From Cryptomeria japonica (Eukaryota > Streptophyta > Pinopsida > Cupressales > Cupressaceae), in assembly GCF_030272615.1 (NCBI RefSeq), contig NC_081405.1:575903752-575967751 (forward strand): a DNA stretch of 64,000 bases. Reading direction: 5' to 3'. The translations under genes and the position numbers were made by a program. Of this stretch, positions 1 through 12,590 are shown piece after piece (within the stretch, counting starts at the first letter, position 1; each line of letters begins with the position of its first letter). The notes beneath the pieces were generated by a model. That model ran no database searches. It worked only from the letters and a program-made list of their open reading frames with translations, and had not been told where the DNA came from.

Positions 1-2657
1 ATCTTCCATGATATGATGCATACCTTCATGGAGGACTATGTGGATGATTTGCTGGCTAAATCATTCACACAAGCAAAACATCTCAGCATATTAGATAAAC
101 TCTTTCAAAGATTGGAGCAATTCAAGGTCAGACTAAACCTTAAGAAATGTGTTTCGAGGTCACATTAGGAAAACTATTAGGCTACATTGCGTCAGAAAAG
201 GGCATTGAAGTAGATCCAGTGAAGGTACAGGCCATCATGGAGATGCCACCTCCTAGGAACATTAGCCAACTCATATCTTTGCAGGGATGACTTCAATCTA
301 TCAGGTGATTCATAGCTCAACTAGCAGATAAATTTCTACCATTCAATGATCTGCTTCATAAGAATATACCTTTTAGATGGGAAGACAAGTGTGCAGAATC
401 ATTTCACCAGCTCAAACATGATCTGAAGAATCTACCAGTTCTAGTACTGCTGATAGTAGGAAAGTCTCTCATTTTCTACATATCAACAATAAAATTATCA
501 TTGGGGGTATGGCTAGCACAAGAGGATCCAAAAGGAAAGGAACAAGATATTTATTACATCAGAAGAACTTTGAATGAATATGAGCTAAATTATACATTCA
601 TTAAGGATACTTTCTTAGTCATGGTGTTCACCTCTCAAAAGTTCTGCCACTACATGCTAGCTCACACTATCAAGCTAGTAGCAAAAATTGATCCTCTCAA
701 GTATAAAGTCAACAAAGCAGCTCTTACAAGACGATTGGCTAAGTGGGTCACGATTCTGAGTGAGTTTGATGTCCAATAAATAGAATTTTGGGCTACCAAA
801 GGATTGGTAATTATAGATCAACTGGTAGAAGTACCACTACCAGATCAACAACCAGTATAGGTGAAATTTATAGACATGGATGTACTCACTATCACACCCA
901 AACAATGGACCCTATACTTTGATGGATCCTATACACAACATGGATTGAGTTTCGGCATCTTGTTTGTCACTCCAGAAGGGCACACAATTCCATGATCCTA
1001 TAGACTGATGTTTCCATGCACCAACAACATCGCTAAATATGACACCTTGGTAACAAGAATCAAAATGGTAGTGGAATGGAGAATCATAGAATTGAGAGTC
1101 TATGGGGACTCTGAATTAGTTATTAATCACATCAACGATGAATGCCAAATAAAGGATGATAAGATAATGCCCTACAAGTGAATGGTGGATGATTTCAAAT
1201 AGTACTTTGTACACATCACCTTTGAGAAAATACCAAAATTAGATAACAGAGACGCTGATGCAATGGTCACTATCGCTTCACTACTGCAAATTCAAGATAA
1301 ACAGAGTCATTACGAGTTCCTGGTAGAGAAATTATTTTCCCCAGTCTATGATGATTCTGCATCCCAAGTCATCTATGCCCTAACCGGTTCAGATTCACCT
1401 CTATACGGGACAATCTATGATTATCTATAAAACAATACTTTTCCACTTGACCTGTCTCGCAACCAAAAATGTAATTTCATTTGGCAAGCTGCCCGTTATA
1501 TGTTAACCACTGACACACTTTACCATCGAGGTCTAGATGGTACTCTTCTTTGATGCCTCAATTGTGACGAATCCAACTCTTCCTTACACGAGCTTTATGA
1601 GAGTATCTGTGGTACGCATTCAAGTGGTCCTACTCTCACCAAGAAGCTTCTGAAAGTGAGATATTATTGGCTGACAATGGAAAAAGAGTCCTATTAATTC
1701 ACAAATAAATTTCCTAAATGCCAAATTCATGGAAATCTTATCCATGCACTAGCACAGGAGCTACAATCATTCACCACATATTGGCCTTTCTGTCAATGGG
1801 GACTTGATTTTGTAGGGAAAATTCATCCTTCTTCTTCAAATGGACATAAGTTCATTATCACTGCAACAGATTATTTAACAAAGTGGATTGAAGCAGTCCT
1901 GATGACCACTGTAACTGGAAAACAAATCACCTCATTTATTCTCAATTATCTCATTTGCAGATATGTCATTCTGAGTTCCATCATCACAGACAATAGGCAT
2001 CCTTTCAAAAATCAAGATGTGCGGCAACTATGTGAATGATTCAAAATCCAACATCGCTTCGCAACACCTTACTACCCATAAGGAAATGGTCAAGAAGAAG
2101 CATCAAATAAAACAATCCTAGAAATCCTCAAGAAAATAGTAAATGATCTAGGTAAGGATTGGCATGGACAACTCAATTCAATACTCTGGGCATATAGGAC
2201 TAGTATTCAAGCACCTACAGGGGCTACACCATATTAATTGGTGTATGGATCGGAAGCAATTCTACCTCTTGAGTTAGAAATCCCAGCTCTCTAAGTATTT
2301 TTGAAGGGCCTCATAACAAATGAGGAATATCAAGCAAACAGGTTGCATGAAGTAGAGCTTCTTGATAAAAATTAATAACATGCCTATGACCATCTCAAGG
2401 CATACCCATAGTAAATATGTAGAAGTTATAATCACAAAGTCATCCCAAGGGCTTCCAAAGTTGGTGATCTTGTACTAAAGGAAAATCCAAGAAATCAACA
2501 AGATTGAGAAAAGAAGGGGAAGTTTGAACCTAATTGGTTGGGTCCCTTTGTCATCCTATAAGCCTACAGATTAGGTGCCTATCAGTTAACAACTCCAGAA
2601 GGGGATGTTCTCAATGAACCAACCAATAGTATCCATCTAAATAATTTATACACTTAA
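1..2657 (+). pseudogene. pol: Decayed Tat pol (RT end, two RNase H, integrase), TE-C
   Basis: Translation with frame changes gives, in order: the RT catalytic YVDD (37-48) followed by LLAKS, the RT thumb (to about 310), the native RNase H (about 360-780), a second archaeal-type RNase H starting at LYFDGS (about 910-1290), an integrase HHCC zinc finger (about 1590-1735), the integrase core (about 1795-2200; WGLD, ITDN and a Glu in the GNGQ.E motif are all still readable) and a C-terminal domain ending at the TAA at 2655-2657. A Tat pol would copy the element RNA and integrate the cDNA in the nucleus. Many stops (including TAA) and frameshifts make it non-coding now. The only sizeable open piece is 501-779 (RNase H). 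The dual RNase H is the hallmark of the Tat lineage. Confidence 0.88.
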
Positions 2658-3925
2658 GTTGTCCAATGCATGGAAAAAGAGAGAAAAGGAAAAAAAAAAA
2701 AATACAAATAAATAAAAAACAAAACAAAAAAGTGCAATAAAATAAATAGTGAAAATTTAGCAACAGGCACTATTTGTGAGAGAAAAATCTCCTCTATCTA
2801 TTAGTACTTATATGTTTTACATCCATCTAATCTCAGCTAAAAGCCATTGCTAGAACAATTATTTACGTAGCATTGTCCTGGACATACTTAGCGTAGTCAC
2901 TATCCTTTATTATAAAAAAATCCTTATCCATATCATATCCCACCATGGATTGGTGATCAACGTATATATCCACATCGATAGATATCTTTGACTAGGTGCA
3001 AAATTTCTCTTATTGTAACATCCTGACAAAAAATGACAAGGATCCCAACATGATAAGAGAACTAATGTCAAAAACTACTCATCAGGATAGAAAACAAGAC
3101 CATTATCAAACTGCAACTTTAACACAGACATGATAGACGATTTTTTAATTATGATTTTTTTACTTATGACATGAATTTCTGACTATTTTGTATCTTAATT
3201 TTTAAATCATTAGTTCTCCTGAGCTACTCGAGGATGCATTGATCTAGAGAAGCAATGAAGTAATCTGATGTTTTACTAGTTTTTTGTCTATGAGGCGATC
3301 ATTCGTACGGTGAAAATTTGTCTCGAGACTTGATTGGAAACATATCATTGAACACATTTTCCACTTTTGTACATACAAATGGTTAACTTTTGTCTATTTT
3401 ACACAAGCAACACTCAGGTCATCTTGGTTCAATTATACCTCGATGCTTGTGTTGTCTTGTAATATCAAACATCCATGTAAGTTTTACTCAGGTCGTTATG
3501 GTTGAATTATACCACGATACTTGTATTAACTTCCAACATGTCAAAATCTCAATGATGACAAACAAAAATAGAGCACAAACAAGTGACTAAATAGGAATGA
3601 CAACGACGGAATCAAAGTGATCATTTAGTTACCTATCATTGTAATATTTGTATTCAATTGCATATCATTGTAAAACTTTCATTTAGATGCATATCATTGT
3701 AAAACTTGCATTTAGTTACATATAATTTTAATATTGCATTCTTCATTATCATACATATCATTTTCAAGATACATCTCACATCATTATTATTATCATACAT
3801 CTCATTTTTAAGATACATGTCACATCATTATTGTCGTGATTGTGAAGTGTGGTACCTGGAGCTACAACACAAACACCTAATAGATCATTATAAGCATGGT
3901 TATAAAATTAAAATGAAATGAAAGA
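2658..3925 (+). other. 3' noncoding tail of TE-C
   Basis: AT-rich sequence downstream of pol with no credible ORF. At 2748-2775 it contains a version of the GTGAAAA...GGCA...CAGGCAC motif that follows pol in all four Tat elements of the window. Further on it holds AT-rich tandem repeats. There is no antisense ORF and no polypurine tract, so the 3' end and LTR are missing. Confidence 0.6.
3640..3835 (+). repeat. AT-rich imperfect tandem repeats in the TE-C tail
   Basis: Units of about 30 bp built on CATATCATTGTAAAACTT...CATTTAG recur from about 3640 to 3720. They are followed by two copies of a roughly 45-50-bp unit containing ATCATACAT.TCATTTT.AAGATACAT (about 3748-3832). Such minisatellites are common in the 3' untranslated part of large plant LTR elements. 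Confidence 0.6.
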
Positions 3926-3929
3926 TAAA

Positions 3930-5007
3930 CCATGACAAAGTGACTTATGGACTCCTAAGAGATGTGAGTATGGATTTTCTCTCAGATCTGAATAAGCAAT
4001 CCCAGTGACTTGACTACACGTAGATGAAGGATTTGAAATGATGATGATATGCAACCTAGATGAGATTGATTATGCTAGATTGATCCAAGAGTCTAATTAA
4101 TCTAATGATATGCACGATTAAGCTATGATGATGATGCAATTAAGCTAGAAAAGAGATTGACTAAACAACATGATTCAATAGTTATGCTAGAAAATGATCA
4201 AATTAACCTAGATCTAAGATGTCAATGCCTATAATAAAAATGCTCAAATGATATGCTAAAATGGATATGCCTATAGTAATAATGCATAAGATGAAAATGA
4301 GATGGGATCCTTTGTGCTCCAAAATGGGGAACATTTATAGGATTTCCAAGGCTAGGGGTGAGGTGGCAGAAATCAACAGTCAAAATTGAATCTGAATATA
4401 TCAAGGGTGAAATTGGAGGAGGATGGAGAAGAGGTTGGAGGGAGGGACACTTGTCATCTCTGCAGTGAAAAGTGTCAAGAATCCTTTCTCATAGAAGGTA
4501 AAGTGCCCAAGAGAGGAGACATGTGTCCAAAGTGCCATGTGTCTCAAGGGGAGAATATCCACAACATAGGAGATCAGGATAAGGACGTTAGGATGTGCAA
4601 GATAGGATAGGGTTAGTGAAACCCAAGGTTAGGTGGAATGGGTTAGGTTAGAGGGATGATTAGGTAGGTGGTTAGAAGTTATGAGGCATGTGGGTAATTT
4701 AAATTTAAAAATTCAAATAATAGGAAAAGACTAATTAATTTTCAACAACTCAAAAATTGATTTGTTTTCATTAATTAGGGGATTAGAAGAATGAATTAAA
4801 TAGGGGGAGGATTAATTAATTTGGATTAATTAATCAAAGGGGACTATTGAAATGTACTTATTAAATAAATCCTTAGACTTATTAATAAGTAGATGAATGG
4901 AATAATTTAATCAAATTTCTAATTAATTAAATTAAATTAGGAAGGGGGATTAATTAAATAATTGCTTATTCAATTAATTATCTTCAAACCATTTTTAGGT
5001 GTATACA
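3930..5007 (-). repeat. 3' LTR of TE-D
   Basis: On the minus strand the LTR starts TGTATACACC directly after a polypurine tract. It continues through AT-rich TAATTAATT-type sequence, the same composition as the LTRs of TE-A and TE-B. Further left it has motifs matching the TE-B LTR, such as the AATTGTCTAATC-like and CTGAGAGAAAAT stretches near 4080-3980. The left end at about 3930 is approximate; I could not fix the terminal CA or a target duplication. Confidence 0.7.
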
Positions 5008-5021
5008 TTTTGCCCCTCTTT
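5008..5021 (-). other. Polypurine tract of TE-D
   Basis: The minus strand reads CAAAGAGGGGCAAAA immediately before the LTR start TG. The same tract precedes the 3' LTRs of TE-A (62479-62491) and TE-B (41858-41871). It would prime plus-strand DNA synthesis during reverse transcription. Confidence 0.88.
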
Positions 5022-6715
5022 GAAGCGAGGTGTGATGATGCATTGATTCAAAGAATAATCTCATTTTGATGATGATATTGGTCCGATAGGATGCCCCATA
5101 TATTGATTGATAAATTGTGGTATGATTATGCCCCCTCAAGAGATCAATTGAGATAATTGACCTTTAGAGTGTTTGGATTTTTACGAAATTGATTTCTCGA
5201 TTAGAAAAAATTTTATGTCTACAATGTTGATTAATGAAAGTGTGAGTTTTTTATGTGATGATTGATAAAGATTGATTGATTAGATTGATAAAATCAAGAT
5301 TTAGTATGGTTTTGGGAATTACACCTCCTATATAAGACAAAGATGATTAGAGCATTTGGTATTAGGAACGATATACCCTATATAAGACTTGATCAGAACA
5401 TCCGGTTTCGGGAAAGATACATCCTGTATAAGACATGATAGAATAGATTAGATGTGATCGATTGATAAAATTGATAAGGTTGATTGGATAAAGAACTCAT
5501 TTTATTGATATCATGTTGCAAGAAGATTCAGAGAAGCTGATGTTGGTTCTGTTGAGGGGGTAACATAAGATTTGCACTGGGTCGACAATATCTCGAGAGA
5601 GATGAGTCATCATTTTGATTGTGTATACACTTATGATGATACATTGATAATTCCTGCAATAGATTTAACCTTGGATAAGATGAGCTTATGGGATCCCATG
5701 CAAGAATAAAATGCAAGCTAAATGCAAATGAAAATGCAAAGCTATGATCAGACAAATCACTGGGTTATTGCATTTTGTCATCATTGATCTTTTTAAAATG
5801 TGGGAAGTGAGTGCAAACATCAATGGTATGATTGAACCATGATAACTTGAGCACTTCTTTCCTAGATTTTGATATTACAAGTTATCACAAACATCAGTAT
5901 AATTGACCCAAGATGACCTGAGTGTTGCTTGCGTAAAACAAAGAGTATTAACCATTTCTATATGGAAATAGGAAATGTCTTCGATGATACTCTGATGATC
6001 ATATCCTGAGACAAATTTGTATATATTAATGATTAATTTACAGATAGAAGACAAGAAAAATATCATATTCCTTCCTTGTTCCTCTAGTCAGAGACATCAT
6101 GGAGTAACTCATAAATCATGATAGTGAAAATCAAGATACAAAAGTTGAACAATCATGTTAAAATCATTATCCAAAATATATCATCCATTAAAAAGTGTGT
6201 GATGTGCTTAGACTGACATGTGATAGTTTGATGGTTCAAAATTTGATATTGTGTTCAACGTTGGATGTGTCTCAGTTTTCACTTGACAAGAGTTGCCTAA
6301 CTATTGTTTTCCTGTTTGATGAAGCCCAAAATGATCAAAAAATTTGGCCCCAACTAGGTGCAAGATTTTTCCCTAAGCCTAGAAACAAAGTCATTATGAT
6401 ATACCCAATGATCAAAACCAGGGTGAGAAATTAGCTCCAACGTCTGCGTATGTACAAAGGCTTATTATGGATATGAACAACACTGACGTAAAATGAATGC
6501 AAGCAGAAGGATGCATGAACTAATAGATGGAAGAGCTAGCCGACAGATAGTGCCTGTTTGCCAAGTTTTCACCATCTATTTTTATTGCACTTTTTCTCAT
6601 ATTTGATTTTTTTGTTTATTTTTCAATGCTTTTGTTCTTTTTGTATTTTCTGATTTTCCATTGTTTTTGGATTTTTCTACTTTTTCACTGTTTTGGGAAT
6701 TTTCTTCTTTTTCAG
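5022..6715 (-). other. 3' noncoding region of TE-D
   Basis: This 1.7-kb region lies between the end of pol and the polypurine tract. Near its pol-proximal end (6552-6590, minus) is the shared post-pol motif GTGAAAACTTGGCAAACAGG. I found no antisense ORF comparable to those of TE-A and TE-B, and no regular array of a short motif. Nearer the LTR it has GATTGAT-rich sequence and a short tandem repeat (5310-5440). Confidence 0.6.
5310..5440 (-). repeat. Three degenerate 46-50-bp tandem units
   Basis: The plus-strand string TATAAGAC occurs at 5331, 5381 and 5427. Each copy is preceded by a GG.A...ACA.CCT or similar block, giving three imperfect units of 46-50 bp in the 3' noncoding region of TE-D. 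Confidence 0.6.
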
Positions 6716-9227
6716 ACATAAAACTTCTTCAGATGGATGCTATTGATGGGTTCCTTGAGATGATATCCATCCTATTTTGATAGTTGATATGCTCCTAACC
6801 CAAATATTGTTGTTACCACAAATGAACCTAACCAGTTTCGTTTAAACTTACCTTTCTTTTCTTGATATGCCTAGTTGCATGGATTTTCTTTTAGTATGAG
6901 TTCCCCAACTTGAAATTCTCTTAGTTTGACCTTGTTATTATAACTTTGGCACATTCTTTGCTGATATAACTTCAAATGATTAATGGAATTTTATCTTCAT
7001 TCATGAATCAATTCTAAATCTTGCAATCTAGATACTCATTGTTCTTCATCTGGGATAAGGCCTTTTAATGATACTTGTAGAGAAGGTATGTCTACTTCGA
7101 TTGGTAGTATTTCTTCTAATGCATAGACAAGAGAAAAGTGTAGCACCTGTTAGTGTACAGATACTGGTATGGTAAGCTGATAGAGCAAGGTTCTATTGAA
7201 TATGCCAATCTCTTCCAGCAACATTCATGGTCCTTTTAAGGATTTTTAGAATTGTTTTACCTGATGCCCCTACTTGCTCATTCTCTTGTAGATAGTACGG
7301 TGTTGAAAATATGTGTTGGATCTTGAATTTATCACATAGCTCTTGGACATCCTGATTCTTTAAGTGTCACCCATTATCAATGATAATGGTCATGGGTATT
7401 CCATAGCAACAGATGATGTAGTTCAAGATAAATGCAACAATTTGTTTTCCTGTGATATTGTTGAGAGGTACTGCCTCAATCCATTTTGTGAAATATTTTG
7501 TAGCTACAAGAATGAATTTGCGACCATTAGATGAAGAAGGATTTATCCTTCCTACTAGATCAAGGCCCCATTGGTAAAAAGGCCAAGATGTTGCCAAAGA
7601 ATGAAGTTCTTGTCCTAGTGCATGAATCAAATTCCCATGGATATGACATTGTTTGCATGTTTTAGTTATCTGAAAAGAATCTTGTCCCATAGTTGGCCAA
7701 TAATAGACCAAACATATGAGTTTTTCCAAAAGGGTAAGACCACTTGAATGAGTGCCACAAATGTCATTATGGACTTCATTTAAGACCTTATTAGATTCTT
7801 TCTGTTTGAGACATCTTCAAACAGTATCATCCAGACCTCGTTTAAAAAGGGTATACGCAACGAGAGCATAATGGGAGGTTTGGCGAATAAAGTTTTTCTT
7901 TCGGTTCTTTGATAAGTCAGGAGGGAGGATATTATCTTTCAGGTATGTGTAAGTTTTGCCATAGCGAGAGGAATCATGCCCAATAAGGTGATAGATAGTT
8001 TGGGAACCAAGACAATTATGTGCAGGGTAAAACAACTCTTGAACCAGAAATTTGTAATTCTCTTGATTTTCTTATGTCTAAAGGAGAGAAGCAAGTATTG
8101 CCATGGCATGTGCTACTTTGTTGTCATTCCTTGGAATCTGCTAAAAAGTTATTTCTACAAAATATATCTTGACATCATCAACCATCTTCTTATAAGGCAT
8201 TATCTTTTCATCCTTTGTTTGATAATCATCATTGATTTGATTGATGACGAACTAAGAGTCTCCAAAGACTTGAAGTTTTGTAATGTTCCATTCCATAGCC
8301 ATTTTGATACCTGGAACCAAAGCTTCATATTCTGTTGTATTGTTGGTACATGGAAAACTTAATTTTTACATTTTTTGAATTGTATGACCTTGTACCATGA
8401 TGAATAGAATGCCTGCTCCTGATCCACGTTGTGTATATGAACCATCAAATTATAATTGCCATGTTTTTATGGTGACCGTTAAGATATCAACATCAAGAAA
8501 CTCAATCTGTAAAGCATGATCATCTTGAAGTGGTGCCTCTGCTAGTTGGTTTGCAATGAATTTCCCCTTTATAGCTTTTTTGTCAACAAACTGAATATCA
8601 AACTCGCTTAGAATCATGATACATTTTGCTAGTCTTCCTATTAATGTTTCCTTGGTGAGTAAATACTTCAATGTATTGATTTTAGCAATCAACTTGATGG
8701 AGTGAGATAGTAGATAATGTCTTGATTTTTGAGAAGTAAAAACTACTGCCAACCATTCTTTTTCTCTTGGTGAATAGTTGATCTCATAGCCTACTAATAA
8801 TATTTGATGTAGTAAATGGCTCATTATTTTCTTTGATTGTCTTGTTGTGCAAGCAGAACTCCTAATGATACTTCAATGGTTGATACATAGAGTAACAATG
8901 GCTTTCCTAGAATTGGTGACATTAGGATTGGTGGTTTCATGAGATAGGCCTTGATCTTGTTGAATGTGTCCTCACATTGATGGTCACACCTGAAATTAAC
9001 ATTTTTATTCAATAGATGAGTAAATGGTTGGCATTTATCAACTACTTGAGCAACAAATCTTCTAATTGACTATAGTCTTCCTTGGACTGATCTTAGTTGA
9101 CTAATATTCCAGGGAGATGCCATTTCCATGATTTCTTTGACCTTAGATGGATCTACTTCAATACCTCTAGCTGAAACAATGTATCCCAATAGCTTGCTTG
9201 AAGTAACACCAAAGGCTCATTTCTTGG
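6716..9227 (-). pseudogene. pol: Truncated decayed pol (RT thumb to integrase), TE-D
   Basis: Minus-strand translation starts inside RT just after the position of the YVDD motif (readable GVTSSKLLGYIVS, about 9215-9175). It continues through RNase H (9012-8824 and 8824-8450), the second RNase H (about 8450-8050), the integrase zinc finger and core (best open part 7729-7367, with WGLDLVG and IIDN) and the integrase C-terminus, ending near PINSIHL at about 6740. The third catalytic residue seems lost: where relatives have GNGQAE this copy reads ENEQVG. The RT catalytic core, protease and gag are missing, so it is a 5'-truncated, inactive copy. Confidence 0.85.
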
Positions 9228-12200
9228 GTAGCTCTATTTTGATGGTTCAAGAGGTAAAAATGGTTTCGGAGGTGGTGTTATGCTAGTTTCACCTGAAGGT
9301 ATGAGATACTACAATGCTTTTAGATTTTCTTTTAGCTATACAAACAATACAACTGAGTATGAATCATTAGCACATGGCTTAGAACAGGCTAGGCAGAAAA
9401 AAGTTAAATGTTTACAAGTTTTTGGTCACCAAAAATGAAGTTTTGAAGATGCATAAGAATATAACTTTGAATTTAATTGAAGATTTTGATGCTTTTAATC
9501 TGCTGTCCATACCTAGAAGTCAAAATGAAGAAGCAGATAGGCTTGCTGCTTTAGGAGCTTAGTTCAATCTTCCAAAAGAACTAGAAAATATAGATAGACA
9601 ATAGTATGTTAAAGTTGCAGTAAGGCCCCCAGTTCCAAATAACACTGTTAATTGGCAGGTTTTTGACTCAGATGAGCAGATTACCAATTCCCTAGTTGAA
9701 GAAGCTAAGTTTTCTATTGGAAATCAACATAAGTTCAATGACCAATATGAGAATCAGTTTCTCCAATTGGAAACCAACCAGCTACCCAAGGGTCTGGTAA
9801 CCCTTGAATCTATTTTTAATAAAGATGATCGGGTCAGGAAGGACAAAGGTAGCATGTTTGTGAACGAAGAATATTATGAACCTGTTCAAATATTCAAGGA
9901 TAAGCTACTGAAAATTGGCAAGGTATGTACCCCTGAAGAGAAACATGCTTTTATAAAACTTTGTCAAGAATTTAATGACATATTTGCATCGAGGTATGAA
10001 AATTTGAAAGGATTTGATCCTCATTTAGCTCAGCATACCATAGAGTTGGTAGATAATGCAAAACCAGTAAGGCAGAAACAAAGGCCTCTTAATCCAAAGT
10101 TAGAACATCTTATGAAAACTAAGTTAAATAAGCTAATTGAAGGAAACATCATATTTCCAATCAAGCACATATCCTAGGTGTCCAATCTAGTTCCTGTTAG
10201 GAAGAAGAATGGTGAACTAATATTATGTGTTGATTTTAGAGATCTAATTAGAGCATCCTTGAAAGAGCATTACCGCTACCCTCAATGGAGTATATTTTGC
10301 AGGTTGTATCAAGATTAGAGAGATTCTCATTACTTGACAGTTATTAAGGATATAACCAAGTTTTGGTCAAAGAAGAAAACTAGTAAAAAACAACATTTAC
10401 CACCAAGTGTGGTACAATGGCTTATAATAAAATGCCATTTAGACTGACCAATAAAGAGGCAACATTTCAACTTGCAATGGATATGGCCTTTCAAGGCCTG
10501 ATTAACTAATTTTCTTTGGTTTACCTAGATGATGTAACCATTTTTTTCTAAAAAGACTAATGAATATCTTGACCATCTCAGACAGGTATTTGAGAGATTC
10601 AGGGAATATGGAGTTTCATTAAATCCCAAGAAGAGAATATTTGTTATTCATGAAGGCAAGTTGCTAGGATATATTGTTTCAAAGCATGGGATTTCAATAG
10701 ATCCTGAGAGGATCACAACCATACTTGCATTACCATTACCAACACATAAGAAGGGATTCTAAAGTTTCATAGGTAGTATTAACTTTATCATAAGGTTTAT
10801 TCCTAATATTGCAATATTGATGCAGCCATTTACAGCCATGCTTAAGAAAAACATTCCTTTTTCAGTGGACTAAGGAAGGTAAGAACAGTTTCAAAGAGAT
10901 TAAAGAGGCAATTGTAGCAGCCCCTACTCTCATTAATCCTAATTTTAAGAAATATTTTATTCTATATGCCCTTGGGAGTGAGGACACTATTTCTTCAATG
11001 TTATGTAAGCAAATCATGAAGGTTTAGAACAACCAGTTGCTTTCTTTAGCCACATTTTGCATGACTATGAGACTAGATACTCATTTGTAGAAGGGCATGT
11101 GTTAGCAGTAATAAGAAGCCTTAAGAAATTTAGGCACATGCTCTCTAACAATAAGATTCAGCTTATGGTTGCTCATCATACATCGAAAGAGTTTTTGCTT
11201 AGCAAAGACATAAATGACAAAAGGGCAGGTTGGATTACTAAGGCAATGGAATATGACATCTCTATCAAGGTAACCAAGCTAGTTTGAGGAAAGGGTTTAT
11301 GTGAACAACTCACTGGAAGTACAAAAATTAGTAAAAAAGAGGAGAAACAAGTAGAGTGCCCATTATTTACAAATTGGTGACCGTCCGCAAGGCTTAGATA
11401 GATCAAAACAAAGGTATTTTAGGCTACAAGACATTCCTTATGCTTTATAGATGGTATTTTGTTCAAAAAATATTATAACAATGTTTTATTAAGATGCATT
11501 GAGCTAGATCAGTTTGAAAAAGTTCTAAGTGAATTTCATGAAGGACCTGTAGGAGGTCATTTTGTAGCAAGAACAACACCTTTGAAAATTATGAGAGCTG
11601 GTTATTATTGGCTTGAAATGTTTAAGGATTCTCACTCATGGGTGAAGAAATCTGAAAAATGTTCATTGTTTGTAGGCAAACAAAGGCTGGTAGCCTTGCC
11701 TTTGCAACCAATTGAAGTAGAGAAGTCTTTTGCAAAGTGGGGCCTTGATTTTATAGGACCTATTAGTCTACCTTCTAGTGGAGGTCACAAATGGATTCTT
11801 ACAACAACTTATTATTTCACAAAGTGGACAAAAGTAGTTCCATTTAAAGAGGCTAATGAGTCTTATGTTCCTGAATTTATATCAAGACTTAGTGTCCAAG
11901 TTTGGTAGCCTAGAATCAATCATTTTTTATAATTCTTTAGCTTTCATTGGTCTTAGAGTTTCAAATTGGTCAATTAAGTATAATATATATTTGAATACTT
12001 CATCCAATTATTACCCCGAGGGTAATGGACAAGCTGAATTAACTAACAAGAACTTGATCAACATCATTAAGAAGACCATTGTTCAGAATCAGAGAACTTG
12101 GCATGAAAAGCTCAAGTTAGCCCTTTGGACTGACATAATTACACCAAAGAGATCAATAGGTAACTCTCCTTATGTCTTAAGTAATGGAAAATAAGCCAGA

Positions 12201-12590
12201 TTACCTATTTCAATTGAATTGCCAACTTTGAATTATGTAAACGAATTTGAGTTACTTGAAGAGTAGCCAATGCAGATTAGGCTTGCTCAGCTTATGGAGT
12301 TAGAATAAAATCATAGGGAAGCATACTAAAAATTAGAAACTCATCATGCTAAGATGAAGAGAACCTTTGATAGAAAAGTTGCACCACACATATTTAATCA
12401 GGGTGATCTTGTTTTCAAATGGGATGAATTAAAGAACATACTTGTTAGACATACCAAGTTTGACGCCATGTGTGATGGCCCGTATGTTATCATAGAATGA
12501 AAATAGAATAATGCTTTCCAGCTTGCTAAATTGAATGGAGAGGTGTTGCCAATCCCTGTCAATGGGATTCACCTCAAACTATGCTATTGA
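9228..12590 (+). mobile_element. TE-E: Ty3/gypsy fragment with RNase H ahead of RT
   Basis: A plus-strand element fragment begins abruptly at the D/E junction and can be followed to the end of integrase at 12590. Its RT motif is YLDD (10522-10533), not YVDD, so it is a different lineage from TE-A to TE-D. No 5' LTR, gag or protease is present. The 3' LTR may lie in the repeat-rich DNA after 12591 but its limits could not be set. Confidence 0.8.
9229..12590 (+). pseudogene. pol: Decayed pol with order RNase H - RT - RNase H - integrase, TE-E
   Basis: The first domain is an archaeal-type RNase H (YFDGS at 9235-9249, then YTNNTTEY, ending in SIPRSQNEEADRLAAL near 9550). After one frameshift near 9424 it is in the same frame as the RT leader ORF at 9767-10177, with in-frame TAGs near 9560 and 9602. 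RT follows (VDFRD near 10230, YLDD 10522-10533, KLLGYIVS near 10670), then a native RNase H (about 10830-11290), the integrase zinc finger and core (11459-12194; WGLDFIGP, GNGQAE) and a C-terminal part ending in TGA at 12588-12590. The middle integrase Asp is replaced (IIFYNS where ITDNG is expected). The usual Tat order puts the extra RNase H after the native one, so this order is notable. Confidence 0.82.

Larger units (their letters stand above)
1..3925 (+). mobile_element. TE-C: 3' part of a Tat-type Ty3/gypsy element
   Basis: The window opens inside the reverse transcriptase of a plus-strand Ty3/gypsy element and runs through RNase H, a second RNase H, integrase and a 3' noncoding tail. 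The tail around 3390-3560 resembles the tail of TE-A around 57990-58160 (both contain copies of an ACAAGCAA...CTC.GGTC..CTTG pattern), so the two are related. No LTR of its own is visible: at about 3925 the sequence passes into the inverted LTR of TE-D. The right boundary is approximate and the left part lies outside the window. Confidence 0.85.
3930..9227 (-). mobile_element. TE-D: truncated Tat-type element, minus strand
   Basis: Read on the minus strand, this element has the end of pol (9227 down to 6716), a 3' noncoding region (6715-5022), a polypurine tract (5021-5008) and a 3' LTR (5007 down to about 3930). The 5' half (LTR, gag, protease, RT catalytic core) is absent: at 9227 the sequence switches abruptly to the plus-strand TE-E. 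Its LTR starts TGTATACACC, close to the TE-B LTR start TGTACACCCC, and the order of its internal LTR motifs matches, so D and B are related families. Confidence 0.82.
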
